NCBI GenBank assembly: GCA_965200615.1
Contig: OZ241377.1
Coordinates: 3,720,001 to 3,784,000, forward strand
DNA length: 64,000 bases
Direction of reading: 5' to 3'
From: Bin5 sp965200615
GTDB lineage: Bacteria > Chloroflexota > Anaerolineae > Caldilineales > Caldilineaceae
In this document: positions 7,934 to 15,885 of the stretch, piece by piece
Layout: every line of letters starts with the position of its first letter
Numbering within the stretch: the first letter of the stretch is position 1
Notes under the pieces: generated by a model
Told to the model about the DNA's origin: nothing
The model's input: the letters and a program-made list of their open reading frames with translations, nothing else
Databases searched by the model: none
Translations under genes and position numbers: made by a program

Positions 7934-8725
7934 ATGGCCTACTTAGCATTCCTCTCAATCTTCATCGGCATTCCCGCCCTCTTCTTTGCACTTCTGAACG
8001 CATTGCTTCGCAGAAAAGGGGCGCCGCTTCCCTCTTCGCTGCGGGCATGGCCTGCCACGCCAGTTGTCGGGGCACATGTGCTGCTGGCACTGCTCTACAC
8101 TTCGCCCTGGGACAACTTTCTCGTCGCGACCAAGGTCTGGTGGTACGATCCGGACCTCGTGCTCGGCATCACTTTCGGCTATGTGCCGCTCGAGGAGTAC
8201 CTGTTTTTTGCAGGACAGACGGTACTCCTGAGCCTGGCTCTTCTGGCGGCGGCCCGCCTGATGCCGCCTTCAAACCTTTCTTTTCGTTCGCATCCCCGGC
8301 TTCGCCTGGGTTCAGCCGGGTTGACTCTGGCCGTCTGGCTGTACGCCTTGATCTTGCTGGGCGCAGGAAGCCCCCGGAGCACGTATCTGGGGCTGGAACT
8401 GGCTTGGGGGATAGTTCCACTCTTAATTCAGCTGGTTTTCGGCGCCGACATTCTCTGGCACTACCGGAGGCCAGTCCTGTGGACAGTTCTGCCGGGAACT
8501 CTCTTCTTGTCCCTGGCGGACGCCTTTGCCATCCACTCCGGGACCTGGACGATTGACCCGCAGCAGTCGCTCGGCGTCGTATTGGGCGGGATTCTTCCGC
8601 TGGAGGAGTTCGTCTTTTTTCTCTTAACGGCAGCGATGGTCGTATTTGGCGTGACTCTGGTGATCGCCAAACAGAGCCACCAACGGGCCCGATGGATCCC
8701 GACCAGTCTGAGGAGGGCCGAATGA
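7934..8725 (+). CDS. crtYcd: Fused heterodimer-type lycopene cyclase (CrtYc-CrtYd)
   Basis: Membrane enzyme that closes beta-ionone rings on lycopene or related acyclic carotenoids. It contains two copies of the lycopene-cyclase domain. The first has DNFLVATKVWWYDPD and the PLEEYLFF motif (residues about 58-95). The second has GTWTIDP and PLEEFVFFLLT (about 195-240). In actinobacteria the two halves are often separate CrtYc and CrtYd subunits; here they are one chain of 263 residues with about six to seven transmembrane helices. The ATG at 7934 is preceded closely by GGCGAGG. It ends in an ATGA overlap with the next gene, so the two are probably translationally coupled. With CruF downstream the product is plausibly monocyclic, gamma-carotene-like. 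Confidence 0.88.
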   Translation: MAYLAFLSIFIGIPALFFALLNALLRRKGAPLPSSLRAWPATPVVGAHVLLALLYTSPWDNFLVATKVWWYDPDLVLGITFGYVPLEEYLFFAGQTVLLSLALLAAARLMPPSNLSFRSHPRLRLGSAGLTLAVWLYALILLGAGSPRSTYLGLELAWGIVPLLIQLVFGADILWHYRRPVLWTVLPGTLFLSLADAFAIHSGTWTIDPQQSLGVVLGGILPLEEFVFFLLTAAMVVFGVTLVIAKQSHQRARWIPTSLRRAE

Positions 8726-9504
8726 AACTGGTAGCCGTGCCCCGATATTTTATCTTGTCGTTGACTCTGTTGACCGCCGTATTCGCATCTGAAGCTGCCC
8801 TGGCACACCAACCTTTTTTCGAGGACATGGACAGTACCGCCGGCGCGCCGATGTCGGTCAGCGATCCTGAAATATCGACAGCGCTGTTTTCCACTCTGGA
8901 AAGGCCCGGAGACGTCGATTTCTTTACCTTCAACGTTTCCGCCCGTCAGACTGTAGAAATCGGCATGACCATCCCTCAGATCGAGGGACAGGATCAGTTC
9001 GCGCCCTACATTGGCGTGATTGCTGCTGGATTGGAGGGAGATTCAATCTCAGGTTTGCCAGCCAACGCCCTCCCGCTCGTCTCCGGCCAAGAAGGAGCCA
9101 TCGTATTGGAGGCGGCTGACGCGACGATCTTTTTCGAACCATTCAGCCGTACTGCCTACTGGCAGCGGCAACGCCGTCGAATCACCTTCCCTGTCCGGGG
9201 CGAAGTCAAGGTAGTCGTCTGGCATCCCCATGGATCCGCTGGCCGGTACGCCCTCGTTGTCGGCCAACGAGAAATCTCAGGAGGAGATCCGGCCTTTGCT
9301 CGCAAGTTGAAAGACTATTGGACACCGGTAATAGTGCAGCCGTCAGCTGAATCCGACAATCCTGACACCTCCGTCACTGATCCTACCCAAGAGCCTCAGC
9401 CGTTACTTTCAGATTCTGCTGAAGCTGGACAGTCTACGCCTGGCTGTTCGTGGCTCACACGGCTTCTGGCTTTCCTTTTTGGGGAGAGTGAACTTTGCCA
9501 GTGA
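8722..9504 (+). CDS. Secreted protein of unknown function in the carotenoid operon
   Basis: I do not recognise a named family. The ATG at 8722 follows GAGGAGG and overlaps the crtYcd stop by 4 bp. Residues 1-28 form a signal peptide (cleavage expected after AALA). The segment LERPGDVDFFTFNVSARQTV resembles the start of pre-peptidase C-terminal-like beta-sandwich domains, and the rest to about residue 200 looks beta-rich. The tail has a Pro/Ser/Asp/Glu-rich linker and a short hydrophobic stretch (TRLLAFLF) between two cysteines, which might anchor it in the membrane. Its place inside the operon suggests a role in the extracytoplasmic handling of carotenoids or their glycosides, but that is conjecture. 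Confidence 0.75.
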   Translation: MKLVAVPRYFILSLTLLTAVFASEAALAHQPFFEDMDSTAGAPMSVSDPEISTALFSTLERPGDVDFFTFNVSARQTVEIGMTIPQIEGQDQFAPYIGVIAAGLEGDSISGLPANALPLVSGQEGAIVLEAADATIFFEPFSRTAYWQRQRRRITFPVRGEVKVVVWHPHGSAGRYALVVGQREISGGDPAFARKLKDYWTPVIVQPSAESDNPDTSVTDPTQEPQPLLSDSAEAGQSTPGCSWLTRLLAFLFGESELCQ

Positions 9505-9590
9505 GTTGTCCACGACGACTTTCCAGCTGTGACCCCTCAGGACCGTTTCCTGCTAGAACTGTCCTGCTTCTCAACGCGTTGAGGAGCCAG

Positions 9591-10367
9591 ATGAAACTGT
9601 CCAGTCGTATTCTGTACTGCCTGTGGTTGTTCCTGATGATTCTGATTCCCCACATTGTTCGTCAGGGCAATCGGCCTACCCTACTGATCGCTCTGTCACT
9701 CTCTATCCTGATTCAGGTTGGACTGGTTCTCAACCTGCTGTTTCCTGCTCTGAGAGGACGAGTGACTCTCAGGATCGGTTTCTTCGTTTTCGCGGCGGCG
9801 TGGCTGGCCGAATTCATCGGCCACAATACCGGATTGCCATTCGGTAACTACGCCTATACGGAGGCTCTCCAGCCCCAGATCGGTAGCGTACCGGTACAGG
9901 TACCCATTGCGTGGCTTATGATGATACCCCCCGCCTGGGCTGTTGGGACGCTTATTTGTTCGAAAATCCGAGACGCCGACCACTCCCGCTCGTGGATACA
10001 CAGGGCAGCGCTGTCGCTGACTTCAGGGCTGGCCTTCGCAGCCTGGGACCTTTTTCTTGATCCGCAGATGGTAAAATGGAATCTCTGGCGATGGGAATCG
10101 CCGGGTATCTACTTCGGCATCCCCATCATCAACTTCCTTGGCTGGACCTTCATTGCTGCCGGAGTCACTTTCGGACTTTCGTTCTTCGCCCCAACCAAGG
10201 CGCTTCCAGCAGAAGCCCTTCTCGTTGTCTATACAACCGTCTGGTCCCTGAATTCAGTGGGGTTGGGGTTGTACTTCGAACTGCCCGGCGCCGCTGCAGC
10301 TGGATTCATGGGAATGGGACTCTTTGTTGCCCTGGCATGGCGGCAAGCCCTCACCTCTCACGAATGA
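9591..10367 (+). CDS. cruF: Carotenoid biosynthesis protein, CruF-like 1',2'-hydratase
   Basis: Integral membrane protein of the CruF/carotenoid-biosynthesis family (DUF422-type), which hydrates the acyclic end of gamma-carotene-type carotenoids at C-1'. It shows the family hallmark GHNTGLPFGNY (residues about 78-88), the loop WDLFLDPQMV and about eight transmembrane helices. The ATG at 9591 has GAGGAG 5 nt upstream. A longer in-frame extension to 9495 has no ribosome site and overlaps the previous gene. The new hydroxyl is the usual attachment point for a sugar, which fits the glycosyltransferase two genes downstream. It shares an ATGA overlap with plsY. Confidence 0.85.
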   Translation: MKLSSRILYCLWLFLMILIPHIVRQGNRPTLLIALSLSILIQVGLVLNLLFPALRGRVTLRIGFFVFAAAWLAEFIGHNTGLPFGNYAYTEALQPQIGSVPVQVPIAWLMMIPPAWAVGTLICSKIRDADHSRSWIHRAALSLTSGLAFAAWDLFLDPQMVKWNLWRWESPGIYFGIPIINFLGWTFIAAGVTFGLSFFAPTKALPAEALLVVYTTVWSLNSVGLGLYFELPGAAAAGFMGMGLFVALAWRQALTSHE

Positions 10368-10951
10368 ATGTAATTCTCTGGATTCTGACTGCCTATCTTT
10401 GCGGCAGTTTACCCTTTTCCGTCTGGCTGGGCGGTCTGATCCTGGGAAAAGAGATTCGACATTTCGGTGACGGCAATCCCGGAGGCACGAATGTGATTCG
10501 CGCCGGAAGCAGGGCGTTGGGAGTAACAGTCATCGTTCTCGACGGGCTGAAGGGCTACCTGCCTGTGCTTGCCGCACAGAGGCTCGGGGATCTGCCCGAT
10601 TCGGCGCTGGCAGGCGCGGCCATGGCCGCCGTAGCAGGACATGCTTTCTCCATTTTTCTTCGCTTCCGGGGGGGAAAGGCGGTAGCCGTCACCTTCGGCA
10701 TCTGGGCTGGATTGACCGGGTGGAGTTCACTCTTCGTTCTTGGGGCGCTGCTGCTGCTCGCCTACTTTACGATTTCGATCGATGGCTGGGCAGTAATCTG
10801 TGCCTTCTGCGGCCTGCTGGTGTTCCTGGCAGTGAGCGGTTCGCCAGGGGCTATTCTGTCTGTCTGGATCGGCAACGGCCTGATTCTCGCCTGGAAGCAC
10901 CGCCTCGACCTGGCCCAACGTCCAGAGATTCGACTTCCTGCACTGCGATGA
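10364..10951 (+). CDS. plsY: Glycerol-3-phosphate acyltransferase PlsY
   Basis: Membrane acyltransferase that normally moves an acyl group from acyl-phosphate to glycerol 3-phosphate. The three conserved loops are present: GSLPFSVWLGG (about residues 14-24), GDGNPGGTNVIRAGSR followed by LDGLKGY (about 36-66), and GHAFSIFLRFRGGKAVAVT (about 90-108). The 195-residue length is normal. It overlaps cruF and the glycosyltransferase by 4 bp at each end, so it is translated as part of the carotenoid operon. Either this is the ordinary phospholipid enzyme carried along, or it acylates the carotenoid glycoside. The canonical GN(I/P)GATN reads GNPGGTN here. Confidence 0.88.
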   Translation: MNVILWILTAYLCGSLPFSVWLGGLILGKEIRHFGDGNPGGTNVIRAGSRALGVTVIVLDGLKGYLPVLAAQRLGDLPDSALAGAAMAAVAGHAFSIFLRFRGGKAVAVTFGIWAGLTGWSSLFVLGALLLLAYFTISIDGWAVICAFCGLLVFLAVSGSPGAILSVWIGNGLILAWKHRLDLAQRPEIRLPALR

Positions 10952-12078
10952 CGGCACTGCTTCTTATCCTTGCCTCCGCCGCGCTCTGTGGAATGGTACT
11001 GATACTGCTGACAAATCTGCTGACATTTCCTGAGCTACGGGATTCCAACGCCTCCGGCATCGCCGCCAGCGTCTCTGTGTTGGTCCCGGCGCGAAACGAA
11101 GCCGCCGTCATTGGACCAACGGTAAGATGCCTGTTACAGCAGTCCTATCCTTGCCTGGAGCTTCTGATCTTAGACGACAGTTCTGAAGACGGCACTGATA
11201 GAGCTGCATTGGAAGCCGCAGATAACGACAACCGTCTCCGCATTTTCAAAGGCAGGCCCATACCCGGTGGCTGGCTGGCTAAGAACTGGGCATGTCATCA
11301 GCTGGCCGGAGAGGCAAGCGGAGAGATTATCATCTTCGCTGATGCCGACGTGCGCTGGCGCCCTCAAGCCCTGGCCGCTATGCTATGCGAAATGGGCCGC
11401 TCCGGCGCCGATATGCTTGCCATCATGCCAAGCCAGGAGACCGTCTCCTGGCCTGAACGCCTCTGCGTACCGCTGATGGCTTTCGCTATCCACACCTACC
11501 TGCCGGCGGTCGCCGTCCATCACACACGATACCCCCTGCTGGCAGCGGCCAATGGCCAGTGCATCGCTTTTCGCCGAACTGCCTATAACAGACTGGGAGG
11601 CCACGCCTCAGTGCGAGACAGTATCCTGGATGACATCGGGCTGGCTCGCCGAGCGAAAAGGGCCGGCCTGACTCTGCGCATGGCTGAGGCCGACGGGCTT
11701 ATCACCTGTCGAATGTACACAGACTGGCGCACTGTGCGCGAAGGTTATGCGAAGAACATCCTCGCCGGGTTTGGCGGCGCCGCCGGCCTGATTGCCGCCA
11801 CTATGTTCCATTGGGTCGTTTTCCTTGTCCCGTGGGGACTGCTCGGGCTTGGCTTCACGGGCGCGGCCGTTCCCTGGCATCCTTACTGGGCACTGATTCT
11901 CGTTTGCGCCGGCATCATCGTTCGCGCTCTGACGGCCTGGCGCACGGGGCAACGCGTCGGTGACGCGCCACTGTTGCCTGTTTCGGTGTTACTGATGACC
12001 GTTATCGCTGCCCAGTCACTGTGGTGGCGCTGGCGATTTGGAGGGCCGCTGTGGAAAGGGCGCCGCGCGCTCCCTTAG
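10948..12078 (+). CDS. Family 2 glycosyltransferase, CruC/CruG/CrtQ-like
   Basis: Membrane glycosyltransferase with a GT-A fold, most likely adding a sugar to the hydroxyl made by CruF. An N-terminal transmembrane helix (residues about 3-24) precedes the nucleotide-sugar domain: SVLVPARNEA, LILDDSSEDGT, the GGWLAKNWACHQLA segment typical of carotenoid glycosyltransferases, and the metal-binding DADVRW (about 131-136). Three to four C-terminal helices follow (about 275-365). It has 376 residues. It begins in an ATGA overlap with plsY, and its 3' end overlaps the phosphopantetheinyl transferase by 28 bp. Donor and acceptor cannot be fixed from sequence. Confidence 0.85.
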   Translation: MTALLLILASAALCGMVLILLTNLLTFPELRDSNASGIAASVSVLVPARNEAAVIGPTVRCLLQQSYPCLELLILDDSSEDGTDRAALEAADNDNRLRIFKGRPIPGGWLAKNWACHQLAGEASGEIIIFADADVRWRPQALAAMLCEMGRSGADMLAIMPSQETVSWPERLCVPLMAFAIHTYLPAVAVHHTRYPLLAAANGQCIAFRRTAYNRLGGHASVRDSILDDIGLARRAKRAGLTLRMAEADGLITCRMYTDWRTVREGYAKNILAGFGGAAGLIAATMFHWVVFLVPWGLLGLGFTGAAVPWHPYWALILVCAGIIVRALTAWRTGQRVGDAPLLPVSVLLMTVIAAQSLWWRWRFGGPLWKGRRALP

Positions 12079-12821
12079 ATCGCGCCGGAACAAGGCACTG
12101 CATATGGTCAGATTGCAGTGTGCAGCCGCTGGACGGGACGGCGCTGCACGTTTGGACCTGGAACCTGGATGCCGATCAGGAGTGCCTCTCCCAATATGAA
12201 GACCTGTTGTCCAGTGAAGAATGGAGGCGGGTCAGGCGCTACGCTTCGCACTTGCTGGCACGCCGCTTCATCGTCCGACGCGGCATGCTGCGGTGTATCC
12301 TCGGCCAGTACCTGGACCAGCCTCCGAAAGAAGTCAGAATCGTATACAACCCCCACGGCAAACCACTCCTCGCCCCCGAAATCTCCACGGACCTGCATTT
12401 CAGCCTCTCCGATTCGGGCGGCTTGGCCGCGCTCGGAGTCGGAATTGGAGGACCTCTGGGCATCGACATCGAACGGTTGAGACCCGTCTCGCTTGCCGGC
12501 GGGAGGGAATCCCACCACTTGCCGCCGCGCGAGGCGGAGCGTTTCGAACGCGTAGCCGATCCCGAACGCACACCTGAGTTCCTTAAGGCCTGGACACGCC
12601 GTGAAGCCATAGCCAAAGCTGAAGGCGTCGGTCTGCAGCTACTTTCGGGAGAGGTCGATTGGGACGACCTTGCTGATCTCCAGGCGCCCGATTCAGACGA
12701 AGCCGGCGCTCACCGCAAAAGAGGCTTTCAAGTCCACCATCTGGCTTTGCCTGACGGATACGTCGGTGCCTTGGCCACCGGCCGGAAGTTGCTCAAGATC
12801 TGCTACTGTTCCCTCCAATAA
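12051..12821 (+). CDS. 4'-phosphopantetheinyl transferase superfamily protein (Sfp-like)
   Basis: Transfers phosphopantetheine from CoA to carrier proteins. The Mg-binding GIDIERLRP (about residues 140-148) and the second motif FLKAWTRREAIAKAEGVG are seen; in the usual W-x-x-K-E-A-x-x-K the first Lys is Arg here. P-loop-like IVYNPHGKPLL and HFSLSDSGG are also typical. GTG at 12051 is chosen because GGAGG precedes it by 6 nt; other in-frame GTGs exist at 12021 and 12120. It overlaps the glycosyltransferase by 28 bp. No polyketide or peptide synthetase is nearby, so it may be the cell's general enzyme rather than part of carotenoid making. Confidence 0.85.
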   Translation: MERAPRAPLDRAGTRHCIWSDCSVQPLDGTALHVWTWNLDADQECLSQYEDLLSSEEWRRVRRYASHLLARRFIVRRGMLRCILGQYLDQPPKEVRIVYNPHGKPLLAPEISTDLHFSLSDSGGLAALGVGIGGPLGIDIERLRPVSLAGGRESHHLPPREAERFERVADPERTPEFLKAWTRREAIAKAEGVGLQLLSGEVDWDDLADLQAPDSDEAGAHRKRGFQVHHLALPDGYVGALATGRKLLKICYCSLQ

Positions 12822-12909
12822 ACTATGTTATGGGGAGGACAAGGGGCTGGAAATCGAACGAGCCTCTTCGGGTCGCAGGGATATCGGATGCATACCTCTC
12901 CTCCTGAAG

Positions 12910-12940
12910 TTGGGATATGCAAAATAAACTACGGTATAAT
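12910..12940 (+). promoter_or_regulatory. Candidate promoter for the small membrane protein gene
   Basis: TTGGGA (12910-12915) and a perfect TATAAT (12935-12940) are separated by 19 nt, slightly long. A start near 12947 would give a leader of about 45 nt to the ATG at 12993. Confidence 0.4.
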
Positions 12941-12992
12941 GACGGCTTGGAAGTAGCGTTGCCCACTCCGATCACAAGAAGGACGAGAACAG

Positions 12993-13283
12993 ATGGCACG
13001 ACGCAGTCGCAGACGCCGCCACAGCCCCAGCAAAGCCAACCCCCGCAGCTTCAGCGAACTACGACCCAATCGTGTACGGGACGAGGAAACGGCTGCGGTG
13101 GTTCAGCCGTCCAGTGAACCTGCGACGTCGGATCAACCTTCCCAAGCGGCGCCGGTTCAGTCCGCCAAAGGTCAGGCCGACTGGAACGTAGAGTATGGTC
13201 GGGTTTTCTCGGACCTGAAGCAGCTGTTGATCGTCTCAGCGGCGCTCTTTGTGTTGATGCTATTGGTTGGGCTGTTCCTCTAG
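12993..13283 (+). CDS. Small tail-anchored membrane protein of unknown function
   Basis: A 96-residue protein with a very basic N-terminus (MARRSRRRRHSPSK), a Ser/Pro/Gln-rich low-complexity middle and one transmembrane helix at the extreme C-terminus (LKQLLIVSAALFVLMLLVG), so it is expected to be anchored by its tail with the body in the cytoplasm. AAGAAGGA lies 10-17 nt before the ATG and a TATAAT-type promoter is upstream, which supports a real gene. No family recognised. The arginine-rich head could contact RNA or ribosomes; that is only a suggestion. Confidence 0.7.
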   Translation: MARRSRRRRHSPSKANPRSFSELRPNRVRDEETAAVVQPSSEPATSDQPSQAAPVQSAKGQADWNVEYGRVFSDLKQLLIVSAALFVLMLLVGLFL

Positions 13284-13320
13284 GGGCCGCATCCAGACCA
13301 TCCTCACCGGCAGGTCCGGC

Positions 13321-13995
13321 TCACAAAACCCCTTCCCGGGAAGGTTGGCTCCACAGAAGGATAATCCGTATTCCCAAGTGAAGAAGGCAACAGAGCCAGA
13401 AGCTTTGCGTAATGAGGAAAAGGCTCGAGGTAGTTACAAGGACCACTGTCGTCAAGAGCCGGTCCGAGATAGGAACGGGCTGAATGTAGATTCCGGGCAG
13501 GGAAATGGCAGCTCCGATCCATACCGCCCAATAGTGGGGGGATAGCGAGGCAGATGCGGAAAAGAGTAGGAAGTCCCACACCGCCCCCCGTAGAAAGCAC
13601 CAATGAAACTCCTGGGCGCAACTCTCAATGAGCGACGGACTCCAAGAGCGGCCGGTCAGTGCGATGGCGCCAGTTTGGCCTGTTTCAGTGTGCAACCATA
13701 TGCGAATCAGAACCAGGAGGACCAGCAAACCTGCGAGTACGACAACGTCTACGATGTATCGCGAATCCCATCCTATATCTGTCAGCCCCATCAGGCGGGG
13801 AGACAGACCTCCCAGGATCAGCCCCAAGTACGGAACCTGGACCCAGCGCGCCACCCGAACAGGCCGTTCCAGTTCCGGCGCGATCAGTCGGGCAACAAGC
13901 GTTGTCGTGCCGGACAACATGAAGCTCAGCGCAAGCCAGAGGCCAGCACGCGTCGGACTCGCAGTCAATTGCTCTAAAAGCCACGGACCAACCAT
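13321..13995 (-). CDS. Multi-spanning membrane protein of unknown function
   Basis: A 224-residue hydrophobic protein with about six or seven predicted helices, beginning MVGPWLLEQLTASPTRAG. A central AQEFHWCFLRG followed later by LCCLLHLGIRI is faintly like CPBP intramembrane proteases, but the E-E-x-x-x-R motif is not met, so I do not assign that function. It is convergent with the tail-anchored protein gene, with only 37 bp between the stop codons, and divergent from the small gene at 14024. Confidence 0.65.
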   Translation of the reverse strand: MVGPWLLEQLTASPTRAGLWLALSFMLSGTTTLVARLIAPELERPVRVARWVQVPYLGLILGGLSPRLMGLTDIGWDSRYIVDVVVLAGLLVLLVLIRIWLHTETGQTGAIALTGRSWSPSLIESCAQEFHWCFLRGAVWDFLLFSASASLSPHYWAVWIGAAISLPGIYIQPVPISDRLLTTVVLVTTSSLFLITQSFWLCCLLHLGIRIILLWSQPSREGVL

Positions 13996-14023
13996 TATTG
14001 GATATTAGCGAGACCGAACTCCC

Positions 14024-14218
14024 GTGACCTTTCGACGAATTCTGCTGGTACTCCTTCTTCTCGTCCTTCTCGTCCTGATAAAACCCAAAACGGTCTGGTC
14101 AGAGTTCAAGCGAATTCGGGGTCAGTGGAATACGATCCTGACCCTGTTGGTGATCGTCGTCGCCGTCTATTTTGCGTACGGCCTGTGGAGGGCCTACGGC
14201 AGTGGAGGGATTCCGTAG
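14024..14218 (+). CDS. Small two-helix membrane protein
   Basis: A 64-residue protein starting with GTG at 14024. It has two hydrophobic segments (ILLVLLLLVLLVLI, residues about 6-19, and TILTLLVIVVAVYFAYGLW, about 37-55) joined by a basic loop KPKTVWSEFKRIRGQW. No family recognised. It is divergent from the membrane protein at 13321-13995 with a 28-bp gap, which leaves little room for two promoters. Coding is plausible from the clean amphipathic design but not proven. Confidence 0.5.
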   Translation: MTFRRILLVLLLLVLLVLIKPKTVWSEFKRIRGQWNTILTLLVIVVAVYFAYGLWRAYGSGGIP

Positions 14219-14322
14219 CATCCGGCCGCCGGGCACAGCCACCAGGGAAGACTCGCCGGGAAGGCGACGCTCCAACGGGACCGAGGCCGTCCGTCCGCCT
14301 GCATAGCGGGCCCCTTTTTCTC

Positions 14323-14784
14323 CTACGACACTGAAAGGAGCGCCGCGGTCGGACTGTCGGCAGGGGCAACATTGTATGAAGCCTCGATCAGGTCTCCCTT
14401 TTCGTCGATCACAAAGTGGCTCCGATTGATTCCCATGAAAGTGCGCCCGTACATCGTTCGCTCGCCCCAAACGCCGTAGGCTTCGGCAATTGAGTGGTCC
14501 TCATCCACCAACAAAGTAAAGGGCAGATCGAACTTTGTCCGAAACTTTTCGTGGCTTTCTTGTCCGTCGGGGCTGATGCCGAAGACAACCGCGTTCTTCT
14601 CTTCAAACTCCGCATGTATGTCACGGAATCCGCAGGATTGCGTAGTACAACCCGGCGTGTCGTCCTTGGGGTAAAAGTAGAGTACGACTTTCTGTCCTCG
14701 ATAGTCGGCAAGATTGACTGTATCGCCGCTGTCGGTCTTTGCCTCAAAGGTTGGGGCGGGGGAGCCGGCTGTGAGTTCAGTCAT
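14323..14784 (-). CDS. bcp: Thioredoxin-dependent peroxiredoxin, BCP/PrxQ type
   Basis: Reduces hydrogen peroxide and organic hydroperoxides in the cytoplasm. The active site PKDDTPGCTTQSCGFRD contains the peroxidatic Cys (in TPGCT) and, five residues later, the resolving Cys of the PrxQ type. Downstream are FGISPDG and the GVWGE segment also typical of BCP. It has 153 residues, the usual length. GGGAGAAAG sits before the ATG at 14784. The 105-bp gap to the convergent small gene holds a short T-run (CCCCTTTTT near 14311) but no convincing terminator stem. Confidence 0.94.
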   Translation of the reverse strand: MTELTAGSPAPTFEAKTDSGDTVNLADYRGQKVVLYFYPKDDTPGCTTQSCGFRDIHAEFEEKNAVVFGISPDGQESHEKFRTKFDLPFTLLVDEDHSIAEAYGVWGERTMYGRTFMGINRSHFVIDEKGDLIEASYNVAPADSPTAALLSVS

Positions 14785-15047
14785 CGTTTCTTTCTCCCTG
14801 GAGTCTACTTTCTCGAATATATGGTCTCACCGCAAAAACGCGGCGCGTGCACGATCCCTCTTTCAACCGGACGCGGGCTCCTTTGGTGCAGTCGGTCAGG
14901 CACGTATTCTAACCGATAGAGAGGAAATGCTAAAGACCCGCTCCTCCGGAATTTCAGGGAAATCGGCTGTTTCAGCTTCTGAAAAGAACTATGTTACAGT
15001 AGAAGTTCAGGACAGAATAGAACAGTTCCACAGGAGCAGCAATCAAA

Positions 15048-15860
15048 ATGTCGCAGATCCGCAACCGCTTGTGGCAGCAGTACCAGAACGCCGCCCAGTC
15101 CGTATGGGAACTGCCGCCCGCGGGTAAAAGCTTTGAGGAAGCGGTACAGGCGCCCCCAGTTTCCCCTCTGGATCAGCAGCGTCGAAACCGCACCGTTCTG
15201 GTTCACGGCTATAAGGATGAAGCATCGGTCTTCAGCCCTCTTGCCTCATACCTGTCCGACCTGGGGCTGGATCCCCATGCGGTGACACTTGCGCCAAGCG
15301 ATTGCAGCGTTCCACTGGAAACGCTTGCCAAACAGCTGGCAGATTTCATTGACAGGAGTTTCATTTCGTATCAGAAACTGGACTTCGTCGCGTTCAGCCT
15401 TGGCGGCATCGTAGCGCGCTACTATATTCAGCGCATGGGAGGACTGGCCCGTACCAGTCGCCTGCTGACCGTAGCCGCTCCTCATCACGGCACTTTGATG
15501 GCGTTCGCCAGCAGACTACCTGCAGCCTTACAGCTGCGCCCCAACAGCGAATTCCTTCGCGATCTGAATGCCGACGCCGATAGCCTCGCCAGCATACCGT
15601 TCGTTTCCATTTGGAGCCCCTTCGATCTCATGATCCTGCCGCCCCATAGCTCTCGCATGCCCGTTGCCACAAACATTGCAGTATGGACGCTTCGGCACCA
15701 GGCGTTGATTACCAGCCAGCGCGGGATGCGCACAATTGCAGAGCAGATCCTGGCTGAAGGCCAGATTCTCCCCGACCCTACATTCCATGACATGGCAGGC
15801 CACCTGCCATTAGCGCGACGAACAACCGGCGAAGGTTTTGAACTGCAACGGCAGAATTGA
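15048..15860 (+). CDS. Alpha/beta-hydrolase, lipase/PGAP1-like
   Basis: A 270-residue serine hydrolase without signal peptide. The strand-oxyanion segment TVLVHGYKDE (residues about 49-58), nucleophile elbow AFSLGGIVARYY (Ser at about 118), TVAAPHHGT typical of lipases and PGAP1-like esterases, an acid candidate in WSPFDLMI and the catalytic His in TLRHQALI are in the expected order. CAGGAGCAGC precedes the ATG at 15048. The substrate is unknown; triacylglycerol, wax ester or another lipid ester is likely from the PHHGT motif. Confidence 0.85.
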   Translation: MSQIRNRLWQQYQNAAQSVWELPPAGKSFEEAVQAPPVSPLDQQRRNRTVLVHGYKDEASVFSPLASYLSDLGLDPHAVTLAPSDCSVPLETLAKQLADFIDRSFISYQKLDFVAFSLGGIVARYYIQRMGGLARTSRLLTVAAPHHGTLMAFASRLPAALQLRPNSEFLRDLNADADSLASIPFVSIWSPFDLMILPPHSSRMPVATNIAVWTLRHQALITSQRGMRTIAEQILAEGQILPDPTFHDMAGHLPLARRTTGEGFELQRQN

Positions 15861-15885
15861 CCTTCTGCCTCGACTCTTCCTCCGA

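Noticed and set aside
13331..13344. Perfect palindrome CCTTCCCGGGAAGG
   Set aside because: Lies inside the coding end of the membrane protein gene, has no loop and no T-run; chance in GC-rich DNA is sufficient.
13321..13995. CPBP-type intramembrane protease
   Set aside because: The E-E-x-x-x-R and second-motif residues are not in place; left as unknown membrane protein.
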